Shown here one piece after another: positions 37,011 through 45,418 of a stretch of DNA of 64,000 nt (within the stretch, counting starts at the first letter, position 1; each line of letters opens with the position of its first letter). The notes under the pieces were generated by a model. It was not told the origin of the DNA, ran no database searches, and saw only the letters and a program-made list of their open reading frames with translations. Location of the stretch: contig CAVPBN010000050.1 of assembly GCA_963701815.1 (NCBI GenBank), forward strand, positions 124,001 through 188,000. The letters run 5' to 3'. The DNA comes from AP-15 sp963701815. Its GTDB lineage: Bacteria > Pseudomonadota > Alphaproteobacteria > ATCC43930 > CGMCC-115725. The position numbers and the translations under genes are program-made.

Positions 37011-37098
37011 AGTCCGGGGCGCGCATTTCGCGTCTTCTTCCGCCGGAGCGCAAGGCTGCCGCAACCCCGAGCGTCGACGTTGTAGAGGAGGCTCACAA

Positions 37099-37458
37099 AT
37101 GGCGATCTTGGTCAAAGCGCTGGCTGCGATCTGCGTGGGTTTGACGATTGCATCCGCGCAGGCGCAGTTGCTGCCGACCTGGGAGACCCGCATCGTCCTG
37201 ACCAAGCAAGACCTCGACATGATCCATGCCGCAGTAACCCGACAGGTGCACGGCAAGGCGGTAGGCACTGCCGCTTCATGGAGCAACCCGGTCTCGGAAA
37301 ACTCGGGCACCGTCAGGCTGGTCAAAAAACTTGTCTTGAATAACCAGCAATGCGAGGAAATCGCATATACGGTCCGCTCGGATAAACCGCCGACCTACAC
37401 CGAACACTATCAATTCACCAGCTGCCTGCAGCCGGACGGGACGTGGAAAATCGCGTGA
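37099..37458 (+). CDS. Small secreted protein, RT0821/17-kDa surface-antigen-like C-terminal domain
   Basis: The protein has 119 residues with a signal peptide (about 1-23, ending SAQA-Q). The mature part reads KAVGTAASWSNPVSENSGTV and ends LQPDGTWKIA. This pattern of W-x-NP-x-SGNSGT plus CxQPDGTWK is seen in the C-terminal domain of alphaproteobacterial 17-kDa/RT0821-type surface proteins. Two cysteines could form a disulphide. GAGGAGG lies just upstream of the ATG. The FNR/FixK-like boxes suggest control by oxygen. Confidence 0.65.
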   Translation: MAILVKALAAICVGLTIASAQAQLLPTWETRIVLTKQDLDMIHAAVTRQVHGKAVGTAASWSNPVSENSGTVRLVKKLVLNNQQCEEIAYTVRSDKPPTYTEHYQFTSCLQPDGTWKIA

Positions 37459-37651
37459 GCGGAGCGTCGCCGGTGCGCAGGCGGTCGCGCGTTTACCCTG
37501 CCGTTCCGTCAAGCGATCCGATCGCGGAAATGTCCCGCGCGCGAGCCTTGCCGATGGTGGCGGCCAAACCTGCGGCTCGGCTGCCGGACCGGTGAATCAT
37601 GGCTAATAATTTGAGCTTGGCCAGTCGGTTTAATCATGTCAAGCTGACTAT

Positions 37652-38287
37652 ATGAACAACCTGGGAGAATTGGCCGTGGCCGCAAAGAAATCGGACGTTG
37701 AGCTGCTTGAGCCTGGGGCGGCAACTCAACTCGGGAACGGCGAAATTCCGGGCGGCGAGGTGGTCGGCGTCGACAAGATCCGCGATCTGCTGTTCGGCAA
37801 TCAGATGCAGGATTACGACCGCCGCTTCTCCAACCTGGAAGAACGGTTCCTGCAGCGCTTCAAGGATGTCGAGTTCGAGACGGCGCGCAATCTCACCACC
37901 TACGAAACCCACTCCAAAAAGCAGGTGGAGTTGCTGGCGAGCGAACTCAGAGAAGAAAAGGACCTGCGCACCGATGCCGACAAGGACATCGAGCGAACGC
38001 TGCGCGACCAAAATCAGGCGCTCGAAAAACGCCTTCGCACGATGTCGGATCAGCTGAGCCAGCTCGAGCGCGACCTGTCCGAGCGGTTGACCCAGGAGGC
38101 GCAGTCGCTGCGCGACGAGATCAAGCGCCGGCACGAGAGCACTCAGTATACGATCGAGAAGATGTTCGCCGAGCTGAGCAACGTCAAAACCGATCGAAAC
38201 CTGCTCGCCGGGCTGTTCATCGAGGTTGCCAAGTGCCTGAACCAGGACGTCGGACCGAAGAGCGTCGGCAGGGCGCAGCCCGGCTGA
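37652..38287 (+). CDS. Coiled-coil protein of the GTPase-cyclase module
   Basis: The protein has 211 residues and no membrane segment. From about residue 50 it is one long coiled coil (NQMQDYDRRFSNLEERFLQR to SLRDEIKRRHESTQYTIEKM), ending with a conserved-looking NVKTDRNLLAGLFIEVAKCLN. A GTG at 37676 with GGGAG upstream is an alternative start. It is the first gene of a tight cluster with the OmpA-domain protein, the GTPase and the cyclase. I recall similar coiled-coil proteins beside OmpA-domain and small-GTPase genes in other bacteria, but no tested function. A scaffold or effector role is inferred. Confidence 0.75.
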   Translation: MNNLGELAVAAKKSDVELLEPGAATQLGNGEIPGGEVVGVDKIRDLLFGNQMQDYDRRFSNLEERFLQRFKDVEFETARNLTTYETHSKKQVELLASELREEKDLRTDADKDIERTLRDQNQALEKRLRTMSDQLSQLERDLSERLTQEAQSLRDEIKRRHESTQYTIEKMFAELSNVKTDRNLLAGLFIEVAKCLNQDVGPKSVGRAQPG

Positions 38288-38322
38288 GATCCGGTCGGGC
38301 GGTGAACTGAGCCGCATCCGAG

Positions 38323-40227
38323 GTGAGCACGTCCGACGCCGCGCTCGAGTGGTTGTTCCGCCCTCCCTCGAGCGACAGCGGGATCGATCGGAGGGGGTTG
38401 GCCGGGCTCCTGGCGGAGCTCGCCCGCAACCTCGAACCCCGGTTCGCCGCAGAGCCGAACGGCGTGCGCCCGGTCGATCCTCGCCTCGAACAGCTGCGGA
38501 CCTTGCTGGTCGGGCGCGAGATCGAAGTTCTGTCGCGGCTCACCGAACTGGTGGAGGATCCCGAGCAGCTGGCGGGCGCGGTCGGACGCATCCTGCCCAC
38601 CGCGATCGCACTGGCGTCGAACGATGGGCGGCTCGGGGAGGTGTTGGCCCCGGCCCTGGAAAAGGCCACGCAGAGCTCGATCCGAAGCGATCCGCGGACG
38701 CTGGTCAATATTCTCCATCCGGTGATCGTCCCGGCAATCCGCAAGTCGATCGGCGAGACGATCGACGAGACCTTCCAGTCGCTCAATGAGACGCTGAAGC
38801 ACAGCCTTACCTGGCATGGGCTCAGATGGCGCTGGGAGGCCTGGCGCACCGGAACCTCGTTCGCCGAGGTCGTGCTCAAACACACGCTCGTCTACCAGGT
38901 CGAGCACGTTTTCCTGATCCATCGTCACACCGGGCTGTTGATCTCCCATGTCGCGGCGGAGGATGCGGCAGGCCAGGACCCGCAACTGGTTTCGTCGATG
39001 CTGGTCGCGATCCAGGACTTCGTACGCGATTCGTTCACCGGCGCCGAGCACCAGGGGCTCGATACGGTGCGGCTGGGGGCGCTCTGGCTGTGGTCCGAGC
39101 CGGGGCCCTTTGCGACGTTGGTTGCGGTGATCCGGGGCAATCCGCCGGAGGGACTGCACGAGCAACTGCGCACGGTCTTGTCGCGGATCCACGAAGAGCG
39201 CCCGCGCGCGCTGGAGAGCTTCGACGGCGACAGTTCGGGCTTCGCCGACGTCGAGGCGCATCTGAGAGAATGCGCAGCGCTCGGCCAGCGCGCGCCGCGC
39301 GCCGCGGAGCGTGGGTTTCCTTGGCTCGTCGCTGTGGTCGGGCTGGTGCTGCTGGCGCTCGCCGGAGCAGGCGGGGTACGGTGGTGGCAGAACGAACGGG
39401 CTTGGGAAGTCCAGCGACAGCTCCAGGCGGCCAGGCAGCGGACCTGGGACGGCTACGTCGCGCAGCTGCGGGCGCAGCCCGGCATCGTGGTCACCGAAGC
39501 GGGCCGAAGCGACGGCAAGTTCGAGGTCGCCGGCTTGCGCGATCCGCTCGCCGTCGACCCGCAGTTGCTGCTGCGCCGGGCGGGGGTCAACCCGGAGAGT
39601 GTGGTCAGTCGCTGGAAGCCTTATCAGGGGCTCGATCCGCAGTTCGTGTTGCAGCGGCTGCAGGCGTCGCTCGATCCGCCGCCGAGCGTGAGCCTGGCGG
39701 TCGAGGGCGACCACATCGCGGCGCAGGGATCCGCACCGGCCACCTGGATCGAGCGTGCGCGGACCGCGAGCCGGATGCTGCCGGCGGGGGGGCCCAGTCT
39801 CGATCTGTCGCAAGTGCGGGATGTCAACGAAGGGGTATTCGGCAAACTGAGCAAGGCGATCCGGTCGCACGATATCCACTTCGATTTCAACGAATCGCTG
39901 CCGGCGCCGGGGCAGGACGCCATCCTCGATCAGCTCGCCAAAGAACTGAACGATCTCGAATCCCTGGCGTCGGCGATGCGCGTCTCCGCGAGGGTGACGC
40001 TGACCGGGCACTCCGACGCCGCCGGCGGCGGTACGTTCAACCTGTCGCTGAGCGTGGCCCGGGCCGAGGCGGTCCTGGCGCTCCTGAAGAAGCGCGGCGT
40101 CGATCCCGATCTGCTCGCGGTGCGCGGCGCCGGCCCGCTCGAGCCGCTGGAGGCGGCATCCACCGACGCCGCAAACTCGGCAAACCGCCGGGTTTCGTTC
40201 AAGGTCAGGATCGAGGAACAGCGATGA
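38323..40227 (+). CDS. Single-pass membrane protein with large N-terminal domain and C-terminal OmpA domain
   Basis: The protein has 634 residues, with a GTG start after GAG. The N-terminal 330 residues are cytoplasmic: helical repeats with LPTAIALASNDGRLGEVLAP, VIVPAIRKSIGETIDETF and a roadblock/sensor-like segment FAEVVLKHTLVYQVEHVFLI then SMLVAIQDFVRDSF. One membrane helix follows (about 333-352, PWLVAVVGLVLLALAGAGGV). The periplasmic part has a BON-like stretch and a C-terminal OmpA/MotB peptidoglycan-binding domain (TLTGHSDAAGGGTFNLSLSV, SANRRVSFKVRI). It joins cytoplasm to cell wall. Its stop overlaps the GTPase start in ATGA. HTLVYQVEHVFLIHR recalls Roadblock/LC7-type partners of small GTPases, which is inference. 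Confidence 0.82.
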   Translation: MSTSDAALEWLFRPPSSDSGIDRRGLAGLLAELARNLEPRFAAEPNGVRPVDPRLEQLRTLLVGREIEVLSRLTELVEDPEQLAGAVGRILPTAIALASNDGRLGEVLAPALEKATQSSIRSDPRTLVNILHPVIVPAIRKSIGETIDETFQSLNETLKHSLTWHGLRWRWEAWRTGTSFAEVVLKHTLVYQVEHVFLIHRHTGLLISHVAAEDAAGQDPQLVSSMLVAIQDFVRDSFTGAEHQGLDTVRLGALWLWSEPGPFATLVAVIRGNPPEGLHEQLRTVLSRIHEERPRALESFDGDSSGFADVEAHLRECAALGQRAPRAAERGFPWLVAVVGLVLLALAGAGGVRWWQNERAWEVQRQLQAARQRTWDGYVAQLRAQPGIVVTEAGRSDGKFEVAGLRDPLAVDPQLLLRRAGVNPESVVSRWKPYQGLDPQFVLQRLQASLDPPPSVSLAVEGDHIAAQGSAPATWIERARTASRMLPAGGPSLDLSQVRDVNEGVFGKLSKAIRSHDIHFDFNESLPAPGQDAILDQLAKELNDLESLASAMRVSARVTLTGHSDAAGGGTFNLSLSVARAEAVLALLKKRGVDPDLLAVRGAGPLEPLEAASTDAANSANRRVSFKVRIEEQR

Positions 40228-40727
40228 CCGCGACGCTGCAAAAGAAAATCTGCATGCTCGGCGGTTTTTCGGTGGGCAAGACCAGCCTGGTCAAACGCTA
40301 CGTCCAAAGCGTCTTCTCCGAGACCTACCTGACGACGGTCGGCGTCAAAATCGACAAGAAGACCGTCGAGCTGTCCGATCTTACCGTGAACCTGATCCTC
40401 TGGGATCTTGCCGGCGAAGACGATATTGCCTCGCTGCGCATGAGCTATCTGCGGGGCGCGGCAGGATACGTGCTGGTCGCGGACGGGACGCGACCCGCGA
40501 CCCTCGAGGTCGGGCGTTCGCTGCGCCGGCGCGTCGAAGCGGAATTCGGTCTCCTGCCGTTCGTGCTGCTGCTGAACAAGAACGATCTCAAGGAGCAATG
40601 GGCGATCGCCGACGCCGAGATCGAGGACCTCCGGCAGAACGGCTGGTGGGTGCAATCGACCAGCGCGCGAACCGGAGAAGGCGTCGAGGATGCTTTCAAA
40701 GCGCTCGCCGTCCGTGTCGCGCGCTGA
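40224..40727 (+). CDS. Ras/Rab-like small GTPase
   Basis: The protein has 167 residues. All guanine-nucleotide motifs are present: G1 GGFSVGKTS (13-21), G2 Thr in YLTTVGV, G3 DLAGED (61-66), G4 NKND (118-121) and G5 TSA (146-148). It is a true Ras-superfamily domain, closest in look to bacterial Rab/Roc-like GTPases rather than MglA. The residue at the Ras Gln61 position is Glu, which predicts slow intrinsic hydrolysis or a different GAP mechanism. There is no C-terminal Cys for lipid attachment. It is translationally coupled to the OmpA-domain gene and 3 bases before the cyclase gene. Confidence 0.9.
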   Translation: MTATLQKKICMLGGFSVGKTSLVKRYVQSVFSETYLTTVGVKIDKKTVELSDLTVNLILWDLAGEDDIASLRMSYLRGAAGYVLVADGTRPATLEVGRSLRRRVEAEFGLLPFVLLLNKNDLKEQWAIADAEIEDLRQNGWWVQSTSARTGEGVEDAFKALAVRVAR

Positions 40728-40730
40728 GCG

Positions 40731-42023
40731 ATGGAGGCGTTACCCGCAACCATCGTCGAGCAGCTGCAAGCGCTGACCTATCGCGAGCGGGCGGTGGCCT
40801 ATCTGCAGGTCGATGCCGGGCTCACCCTGGTCGGCGCCGGCGGACATCTCGAAACCTACGGGCTGGCGGATCTTTGTCTGGGAGAGCCGGCGACCGAGCA
40901 GGCGTTCTTCCTCGAAGGGCTGCTGCCGCCGGTCGAGACGCCGTATGTCGTGCCGTCGATGGAACTGGCCGGCGGCCGCGTGGTCGATCTCTATTTTTTT
41001 CTCGACGCCGATACGCTGTGGGTCGTGTTGCTCGACGTCTCGGTCGAACGAGATGCGGCCCGGCGCATGCAGCAGAAAGCCTACGACATGACGCTCGCGC
41101 AGGAGCGCGAGGCATTGCTCAATCGGCGGCTGGAGGCCGCCAATGCAGCGCTCCTTGCGGCCCAGCGCGAATTGGAAGCCTCGCGCGATGCGCTCGTCCA
41201 TGCCCATGCTCAAGTCCAGGCGCAGGCGGCCGAGCTTGCCGTCTGGAACCAGACCCTCGAAGAACGGGTCGCGGCGCAGCTGGCGGAAATAGACAGGATG
41301 GCCCGTCTCAAGCGGTTCTTCGCGCCGGCGCTGGCCGAAATGATCGTGTCGTCCGGAAACGAGCGCATTCTCGAGAGTCACCGTCGCGACATTGCGGTCC
41401 TTTTTTGCGATCTACGCGGCTTCACGCCGTTTGCCGAAGGCGCCGAGCCGGAGGAGGTCATGGAGCTTCTGCGCGATTATCATGCGGCGCTGGTGCCCCT
41501 GATCCAGGAGTTTGAGGGCACGCTCGACCGCTTTGTCGGCGATGGTTTGATCGTCTACTTCAACGACCCGCTGCCGTGTCCCAATCCAGCCGAGCGCGCG
41601 GTCCGCCTCGCGATCGGCATGCGCGACGCCATGGCGGCGCTCGCCGAAACCTGGCGCCGGCGCGGCCACGAGATCGGGTTCGGCATCGGCGTCGCGCAAG
41701 GTTTTGCGACGCTGGGACAGATCGGGTTCGAGGGACGGTTCGACTACAGCGCAATCGGCACGGTCATCAATACTGCCGCGCGTCTTTGCGGGTTCGCCAC
41801 GGACGGACAAATTCTGGTGACTTCCAGAATAGCGGCCGCAGTCGCCGAGGTGGCGGATGTCAGCGAAATCGGATCGCACCGGTTCAAGGGCATCAGTCGT
41901 GCGCTTGCCGTCTTCAACGTGGTGGAACTCAAAGAGGATCGCGCCAAGTCCGCGTCCGATTTCGACGCGGCGACGGCCCCGCTCGGCAAGCTGACCGATG
42001 GCGCCTCGTCCACATCGGTATAA
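40731..42023 (+). CDS. Class III adenylate/guanylate cyclase with PAS-like sensor domain
   Basis: The protein has 430 residues. A PAS-like domain (about 10-105), a coiled coil (about 108-190) and the linker ARLKRFFAPALAEMIV lead to a class III cyclase domain (about 219-400). Metal-binding Asp residues are in VLFCDLRGF (D227) and FVGDGLIVYF (D271), and the transition-state Asn and Arg in GTVINTAARL (N347, R351). The usual Asp in the G-D-x-V-N position is Thr. Substrate choice (ATP or GTP) cannot be settled by eye. No membrane segment is present. It is the last gene of the cluster. Confidence 0.88.
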   Translation: MEALPATIVEQLQALTYRERAVAYLQVDAGLTLVGAGGHLETYGLADLCLGEPATEQAFFLEGLLPPVETPYVVPSMELAGGRVVDLYFFLDADTLWVVLLDVSVERDAARRMQQKAYDMTLAQEREALLNRRLEAANAALLAAQRELEASRDALVHAHAQVQAQAAELAVWNQTLEERVAAQLAEIDRMARLKRFFAPALAEMIVSSGNERILESHRRDIAVLFCDLRGFTPFAEGAEPEEVMELLRDYHAALVPLIQEFEGTLDRFVGDGLIVYFNDPLPCPNPAERAVRLAIGMRDAMAALAETWRRRGHEIGFGIGVAQGFATLGQIGFEGRFDYSAIGTVINTAARLCGFATDGQILVTSRIAAAVAEVADVSEIGSHRFKGISRALAVFNVVELKEDRAKSASDFDAATAPLGKLTDGASSTSV

Positions 42024-42082
42024 AGCCCGCGACGGGGCCGCGTCCATCGAGCCGAGGCGATTTCGCGTGTTCCCGCCCGATC

Positions 42083-42835
42083 CTAAGTGGCGAGATAGCC
42101 GCCATCGACGTAGAGTTCGGCGCCGGTGATGTAGGAAGCCTCGTCCGAGACCAGAAACAGCACGGCGTTGGCGACCTCTTCGGGGCGTCCGGCCCGTCCC
42201 ATCGGCACCTGCCGCAGCATCCGTGCGCGGACCTCCGGGTCGGCCGTCCGCTTCGAAGAGCGCATCGGCGGCATCAATCCCGGATGGACCGAATTGACCC
42301 GAATGTTGTCGGCGCCGTGCTGTACCGCGGCGGCTTTGGTCAAGGTGCGGACCGCGCCTTTCGACGCATTGTAGCCGACATGGATCTGGTGCTGACCGGT
42401 GATCCCCGATATCGACGAGATGTTGACGATGGCGCCGCCGCCCGCCGCCTTCATGATCGGGATCGCGAACTTCATGCCGAGAAAGACGCCGCGCGCATTG
42501 ACCGTCAGCAGCAAATCCCAGGCTGCGGTGTCGAACAGGTCCTCGACGGCGCTGCCGCTCAACCCGGCATTGTTGACGAGGATGTCGAGCTTGCCGAATT
42601 CGGCGACGGTCGCCTCGACCGCCGCCCGCCATTCCGCCTCGCTGCCGACATCGAGCCGCTGGAAGCGCGCGGTCCCGTTCGCCCGGGCGATGCCGGCGGC
42701 GACCTCTTTGCCCTCCGCCTCGAGTACGTCGGCGACGACGACCTTGGCGCCTTCGCCGGCGAATATCCGGGCCATGCTGGCGCCCATGCCGGATGCGGCG
42801 CCGCTGATCAGCGCGACCTTGTTGTCGAGCCTCAT
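42083..42835 (-). CDS. Short-chain dehydrogenase/reductase
   Basis: The enzyme has 250 residues with LISGAASGMGASMARIF at the cofactor site, VVVADV (acidic residue, NAD preference), NNAG near 85, VNISSISGITG with the active Ser and YNASKGAVR with Tyr and Lys. VNSVHPGLM follows as usual. Substrate unknown; it resembles cyclohexanol- or 3-hydroxyacyl-type dehydrogenases. It starts 19 bases after the sirtuin gene ends. Confidence 0.9.
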   Translation of the reverse strand: MRLDNKVALISGAASGMGASMARIFAGEGAKVVVADVLEAEGKEVAAGIARANGTARFQRLDVGSEAEWRAAVEATVAEFGKLDILVNNAGLSGSAVEDLFDTAAWDLLLTVNARGVFLGMKFAIPIMKAAGGGAIVNISSISGITGQHQIHVGYNASKGAVRTLTKAAAVQHGADNIRVNSVHPGLMPPMRSSKRTADPEVRARMLRQVPMGRAGRPEEVANAVLFLVSDEASYITGAELYVDGGYLAT

Positions 42836-42854
42836 GCTGTTTCCTCCCTCGTCG

Positions 42855-43611
42855 TTATTCGACCCCGGCAGCGCTGCCGAGCGTCTCGCCGATCGCGCGG
42901 TGCAATACCAGATCGGCGATGTTGTCGAGCCCGGTCGGCTCGCGGTTGACGATGACCAGGGCAGCACCATTCCGCTTGGCGATTTCCGGAAAACCGGCGG
43001 CGGGATAGACGACGAGCGAGGAGCCGGCGACGATGAAGAGGTCGGCGGCGAGCGTCTCGGTCTCGGCCCGCCGCATCGCCGCAACCGGCATCGCCTGGCC
43101 GAACGAGATCGTCGCGGTCTTGACGAAGCCGCCGCAGGCCGTGCAGACCGGTACGGCCCCATCGCGCTCAAAGGCCGCGCGCAATGCCGGCAGCTCGTAT
43201 CGCCCGCCGCAGTCGAGGCAGTGCGCATAGGTCGTGTTGCCGTGCAGTTCGATGACCCGGTCATCGGCGACGCCGGAGGCCTGGTGCAGCCCGTCGATGT
43301 TCTGGGTGATCACCGCCGCAGCCGTGCCGCGGCGGACGAGTTCGGCGACGGCGCGATGGCCGCGGTTTGGCGTCGCGGCGCGAAACGTGTCCTCCATCGC
43401 GAAGCGGCGGCGCCAGGTCTCGCGGCGCGCCGTCTCCGAGGCGAGAAAATCGGCGAAGTCGATCGGCGCCATCGTGGTCCAGATGCCGCCGGGGCTGCGG
43501 AAATCGGGAATCCCGGAACTCGGTGCTGATGCCGGCGCCGGTAAAGACGACGGCGCGGCGCGCCCGGGTGATCATCCGGCTGAGCTCGGCGGTTTCGCGA
43601 TCGATCGGCAC
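42855..43611 (-). pseudogene. Sir2-family NAD-dependent protein deacylase, single-base frameshift
   Basis: The front part encodes RAVVFTGAGISTE and the rest begins, in another frame, MAPIDFADFLASET. Removing one A of the pair at 43517-43518 joins them as STESGIPDFRSPGGIWTTM, the exact sirtuin consensus. The protein then has about 251 residues from the GTG at 43611 (an ATG at 43575 is possible). The catalytic His is in TQNIDGLHQASG, and a zinc site of two CxxC pairs (HCLDCGG and VCTACGG) is present. Later FGQAMP and AGSSLVVYPA are typical of class III/U sirtuins. The frameshift looks like sequence error. Confidence 0.85.
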
Positions 43612-43674
43612 CACCGCAGTTTGGCAAATGCGCGGCGGCGCGCCAAGCCCGGCTTGCGAGACTGAGCGCCCGCT

Positions 43675-44575
43675 GTGACCGGCCCCACCGCCTATCTTGC
43701 CGCCGATGGGTATGCCGAGGCGCTCGCCGCGGAGCTGGGGGCGGTCGAGCGCGCGCATGGCCGGCTGCTGATCGCCGCCGGGGCCGCCGCAGCCGGCGGC
43801 GTGGGCCGCCAATGTCTGGCTGGACGCCCGCGAGATCGCGATCGGCTCGATCTCCGACGCGGCGCATAAATTGCGCGCGATGCAGCGCAATTGGGCCGTC
43901 TATGCGCCGGCGCTGTATCGCCGCGCGATGCTGATTCAGCAGGGCCTGCCCAAAGTCTCGGCCCGGCCGCTGGTGTTCGGCACGCCGACGCCGACGGCGC
44001 CGCTCGGCAGCTGGACGCTCCTCGACCCCGCGACGATCCTGGCCTCGCCCTGTTGCACGAGCCCGTTTCCCAACGGCGAAGTGCGCTTCGTCGAAGACCA
44101 TGCCGGGCCGCCGAGCCGCGCCTATCTCAAATTATGGGAGGCGCTGACCGTGATCGGGCGGCGGCCGATGCCGGGCGAGCGGTGCCTCGATCTCGGCAGC
44201 AGCCCGGGCGGCTGGAGCTGGGCATTGCAGCAGATGGGCGCCCATGTCGTCAGCGTCGACAAGGCGCCGCTGGCTCCCGAAATCGCCGGCCTGCCCGGGA
44301 TCGAGCATCGCTGCGAGAGCGCCTTTGCCCTCGACCCGCGCGTCGTCGGTCCGGTCGATTGGCTGTTTTCGGATGTCGTGTGCTATCCGGCGCGGCTCCT
44401 GGCGCTGGTCGAGCGCTGGCTCGACGCCGGCACCTGCCGCCGGTTTCTGTGCACGATCAAGTTCCAGGGCGAGACCGACCACGCGATCGCCAGGCGCTTC
44501 GCCGCCATTCCGGGGTCCGAACTGCGCCACCTGTTTCACAACAAGCACGAGCTGACCTGGAGCAAAATCGGATAG
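43675..44575 (+). pseudogene. RlmM/FtsJ-like SAM-dependent methyltransferase, single-base frameshift
   Basis: A GTG at 43675 starts TAYLAADGYAEALAAELGAV; the frame fails at a GGGG run (43780-43783). With three Gs it reads AAGPPQPAAWAANVWLDARE and continues into the second frame to 44575, giving 299 residues. The SAM-binding motif CLDLGSSPGGWSWALQQMGA is followed by VSVDKAPL, and the Lys of the K-D-K-E type tetrad lies in CTIKFQGETDH. The layout resembles RlmM, which methylates the ribose of C2498 in 23S rRNA, but the N-terminal domain is short, so the target is uncertain. Confidence 0.8.
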
Positions 44576-44614
44576 CATGCGACCGCTCGGGCCAATGGGT
44601 CGGGGAGGGATGCC

Positions 44615-45397
44615 ATGGATCTGGGGTTGCGGGGGAGAAAGGCGCTGGTGACCGGCGCCTCGAAAGGGATCGGACGGGCCTGCGCCGAGGTGCTGGCGGA
44701 GGAAGGTTGCGACGTGGCGCTGGTGGCGCGGACCGCCGCCGATCTCGAAGCGGTCAGGGCGAGGATCACCGGCCAACACAATGTGGCGGTGCGGGTCTTT
44801 CCGCTCGACCTGTCGGATAGCCGCAACATCGACAAGCTCGCCGCCGAGTGCCCGGATATCGACCTGTTGGTCAACAACGCCGGCGCCATCCCCGGCGGCG
44901 ACATCGACGCGATCGACGAGGCGCGCTGGCGCGCCGCCTGGGATCTGAAAGTGTTCGGCTATGTCAACATGACCCGGCGCTTCTACGCGCAGATGCGCGC
45001 CCGCAAGCGGGGGGTCATCGTCAACATTCTGGGCGCGGCCGGCGAGAACCCCGATTTCGACTACATCGCCGGCTCGTCCGGGAACGCCTCGCTGATGGCG
45101 TTCACCCGCGCGATGGGCGGGGCGGCGCCGCGCGACGGGCTGCGGGTCGTCGGCATCAACCCGGGCCCGGTCATGACCGAGCGCCTCGTCACCCTGATGC
45201 GGACCCGCGCCGAGACCCGTTTCGGCGACGCCGAGCGCTGGACCGAACTGATGCAGCCGCTCGCCTTCGGCCGCGCCGCAAAGCCCGAGGAAATCGCCTG
45301 GATGGCCGCCTTTCTCGCCTCGGACTTCTCCGGCTACACCACCGGTTCGATCATTACGATCGACGGCGGCGGCTCCAGCCGGCGATCGGCGCTCTGA
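44615..45397 (+). CDS. SDR-family oxidoreductase with altered catalytic motif
   Basis: The protein has 260 residues, preceded by GGGAGGG. The cofactor site ALVTGASKGIGRACAEVL and NNAG (87-90) are normal. The catalytic region reads VNILGAAGENPDFDYIAGSS: the Tyr (150) is present, but the Lys four residues later is Ser, and the usual Ser pair is LG. The C-terminal GINPGPVMTERL and DGGGSS are typical. It may therefore not be a classical dehydrogenase; some SDR branches with the same pattern occur in acyl-CoA gene clusters. It ends 21 bases before the IS element at 45419. Confidence 0.85.
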   Translation: MDLGLRGRKALVTGASKGIGRACAEVLAEEGCDVALVARTAADLEAVRARITGQHNVAVRVFPLDLSDSRNIDKLAAECPDIDLLVNNAGAIPGGDIDAIDEARWRAAWDLKVFGYVNMTRRFYAQMRARKRGVIVNILGAAGENPDFDYIAGSSGNASLMAFTRAMGGAAPRDGLRVVGINPGPVMTERLVTLMRTRAETRFGDAERWTELMQPLAFGRAAKPEEIAWMAAFLASDFSGYTTGSIITIDGGGSSRRSAL

Positions 45398-45410
45398 CCG
45401 GGTCTCGCCG

Positions 45411-45418
45411 CTAGCTAG
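45411..45418. repeat. CTAGCTAG at left edge of the AT-rich patch
   Basis: CTAGCTAG, including the CTAG target duplication (45415-45418) of the adjacent IS element, recurs at 48771-48778 at the far edge of the foreign patch. The flanking bases are also alike (CTCGCCG before this copy and CTCGG before the other). Confidence 0.5.

Larger units (their letters stand above)
36785..37098. other. Intergenic region with two FNR/FixK-like boxes
   Basis: This 314-base gap separates the leftward metallophosphoesterase gene from the rightward secreted-protein gene. Its right half holds two candidate FNR/FixK sites, listed separately. Nothing else was recognised. Confidence 0.5.

Noticed and set aside
38143..40011. 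A 622-codon minus-strand open frame
   Set aside because: It is antisense to the OmpA-domain gene and has a low-complexity Arg/Gln/Asp-rich translation with no family likeness.
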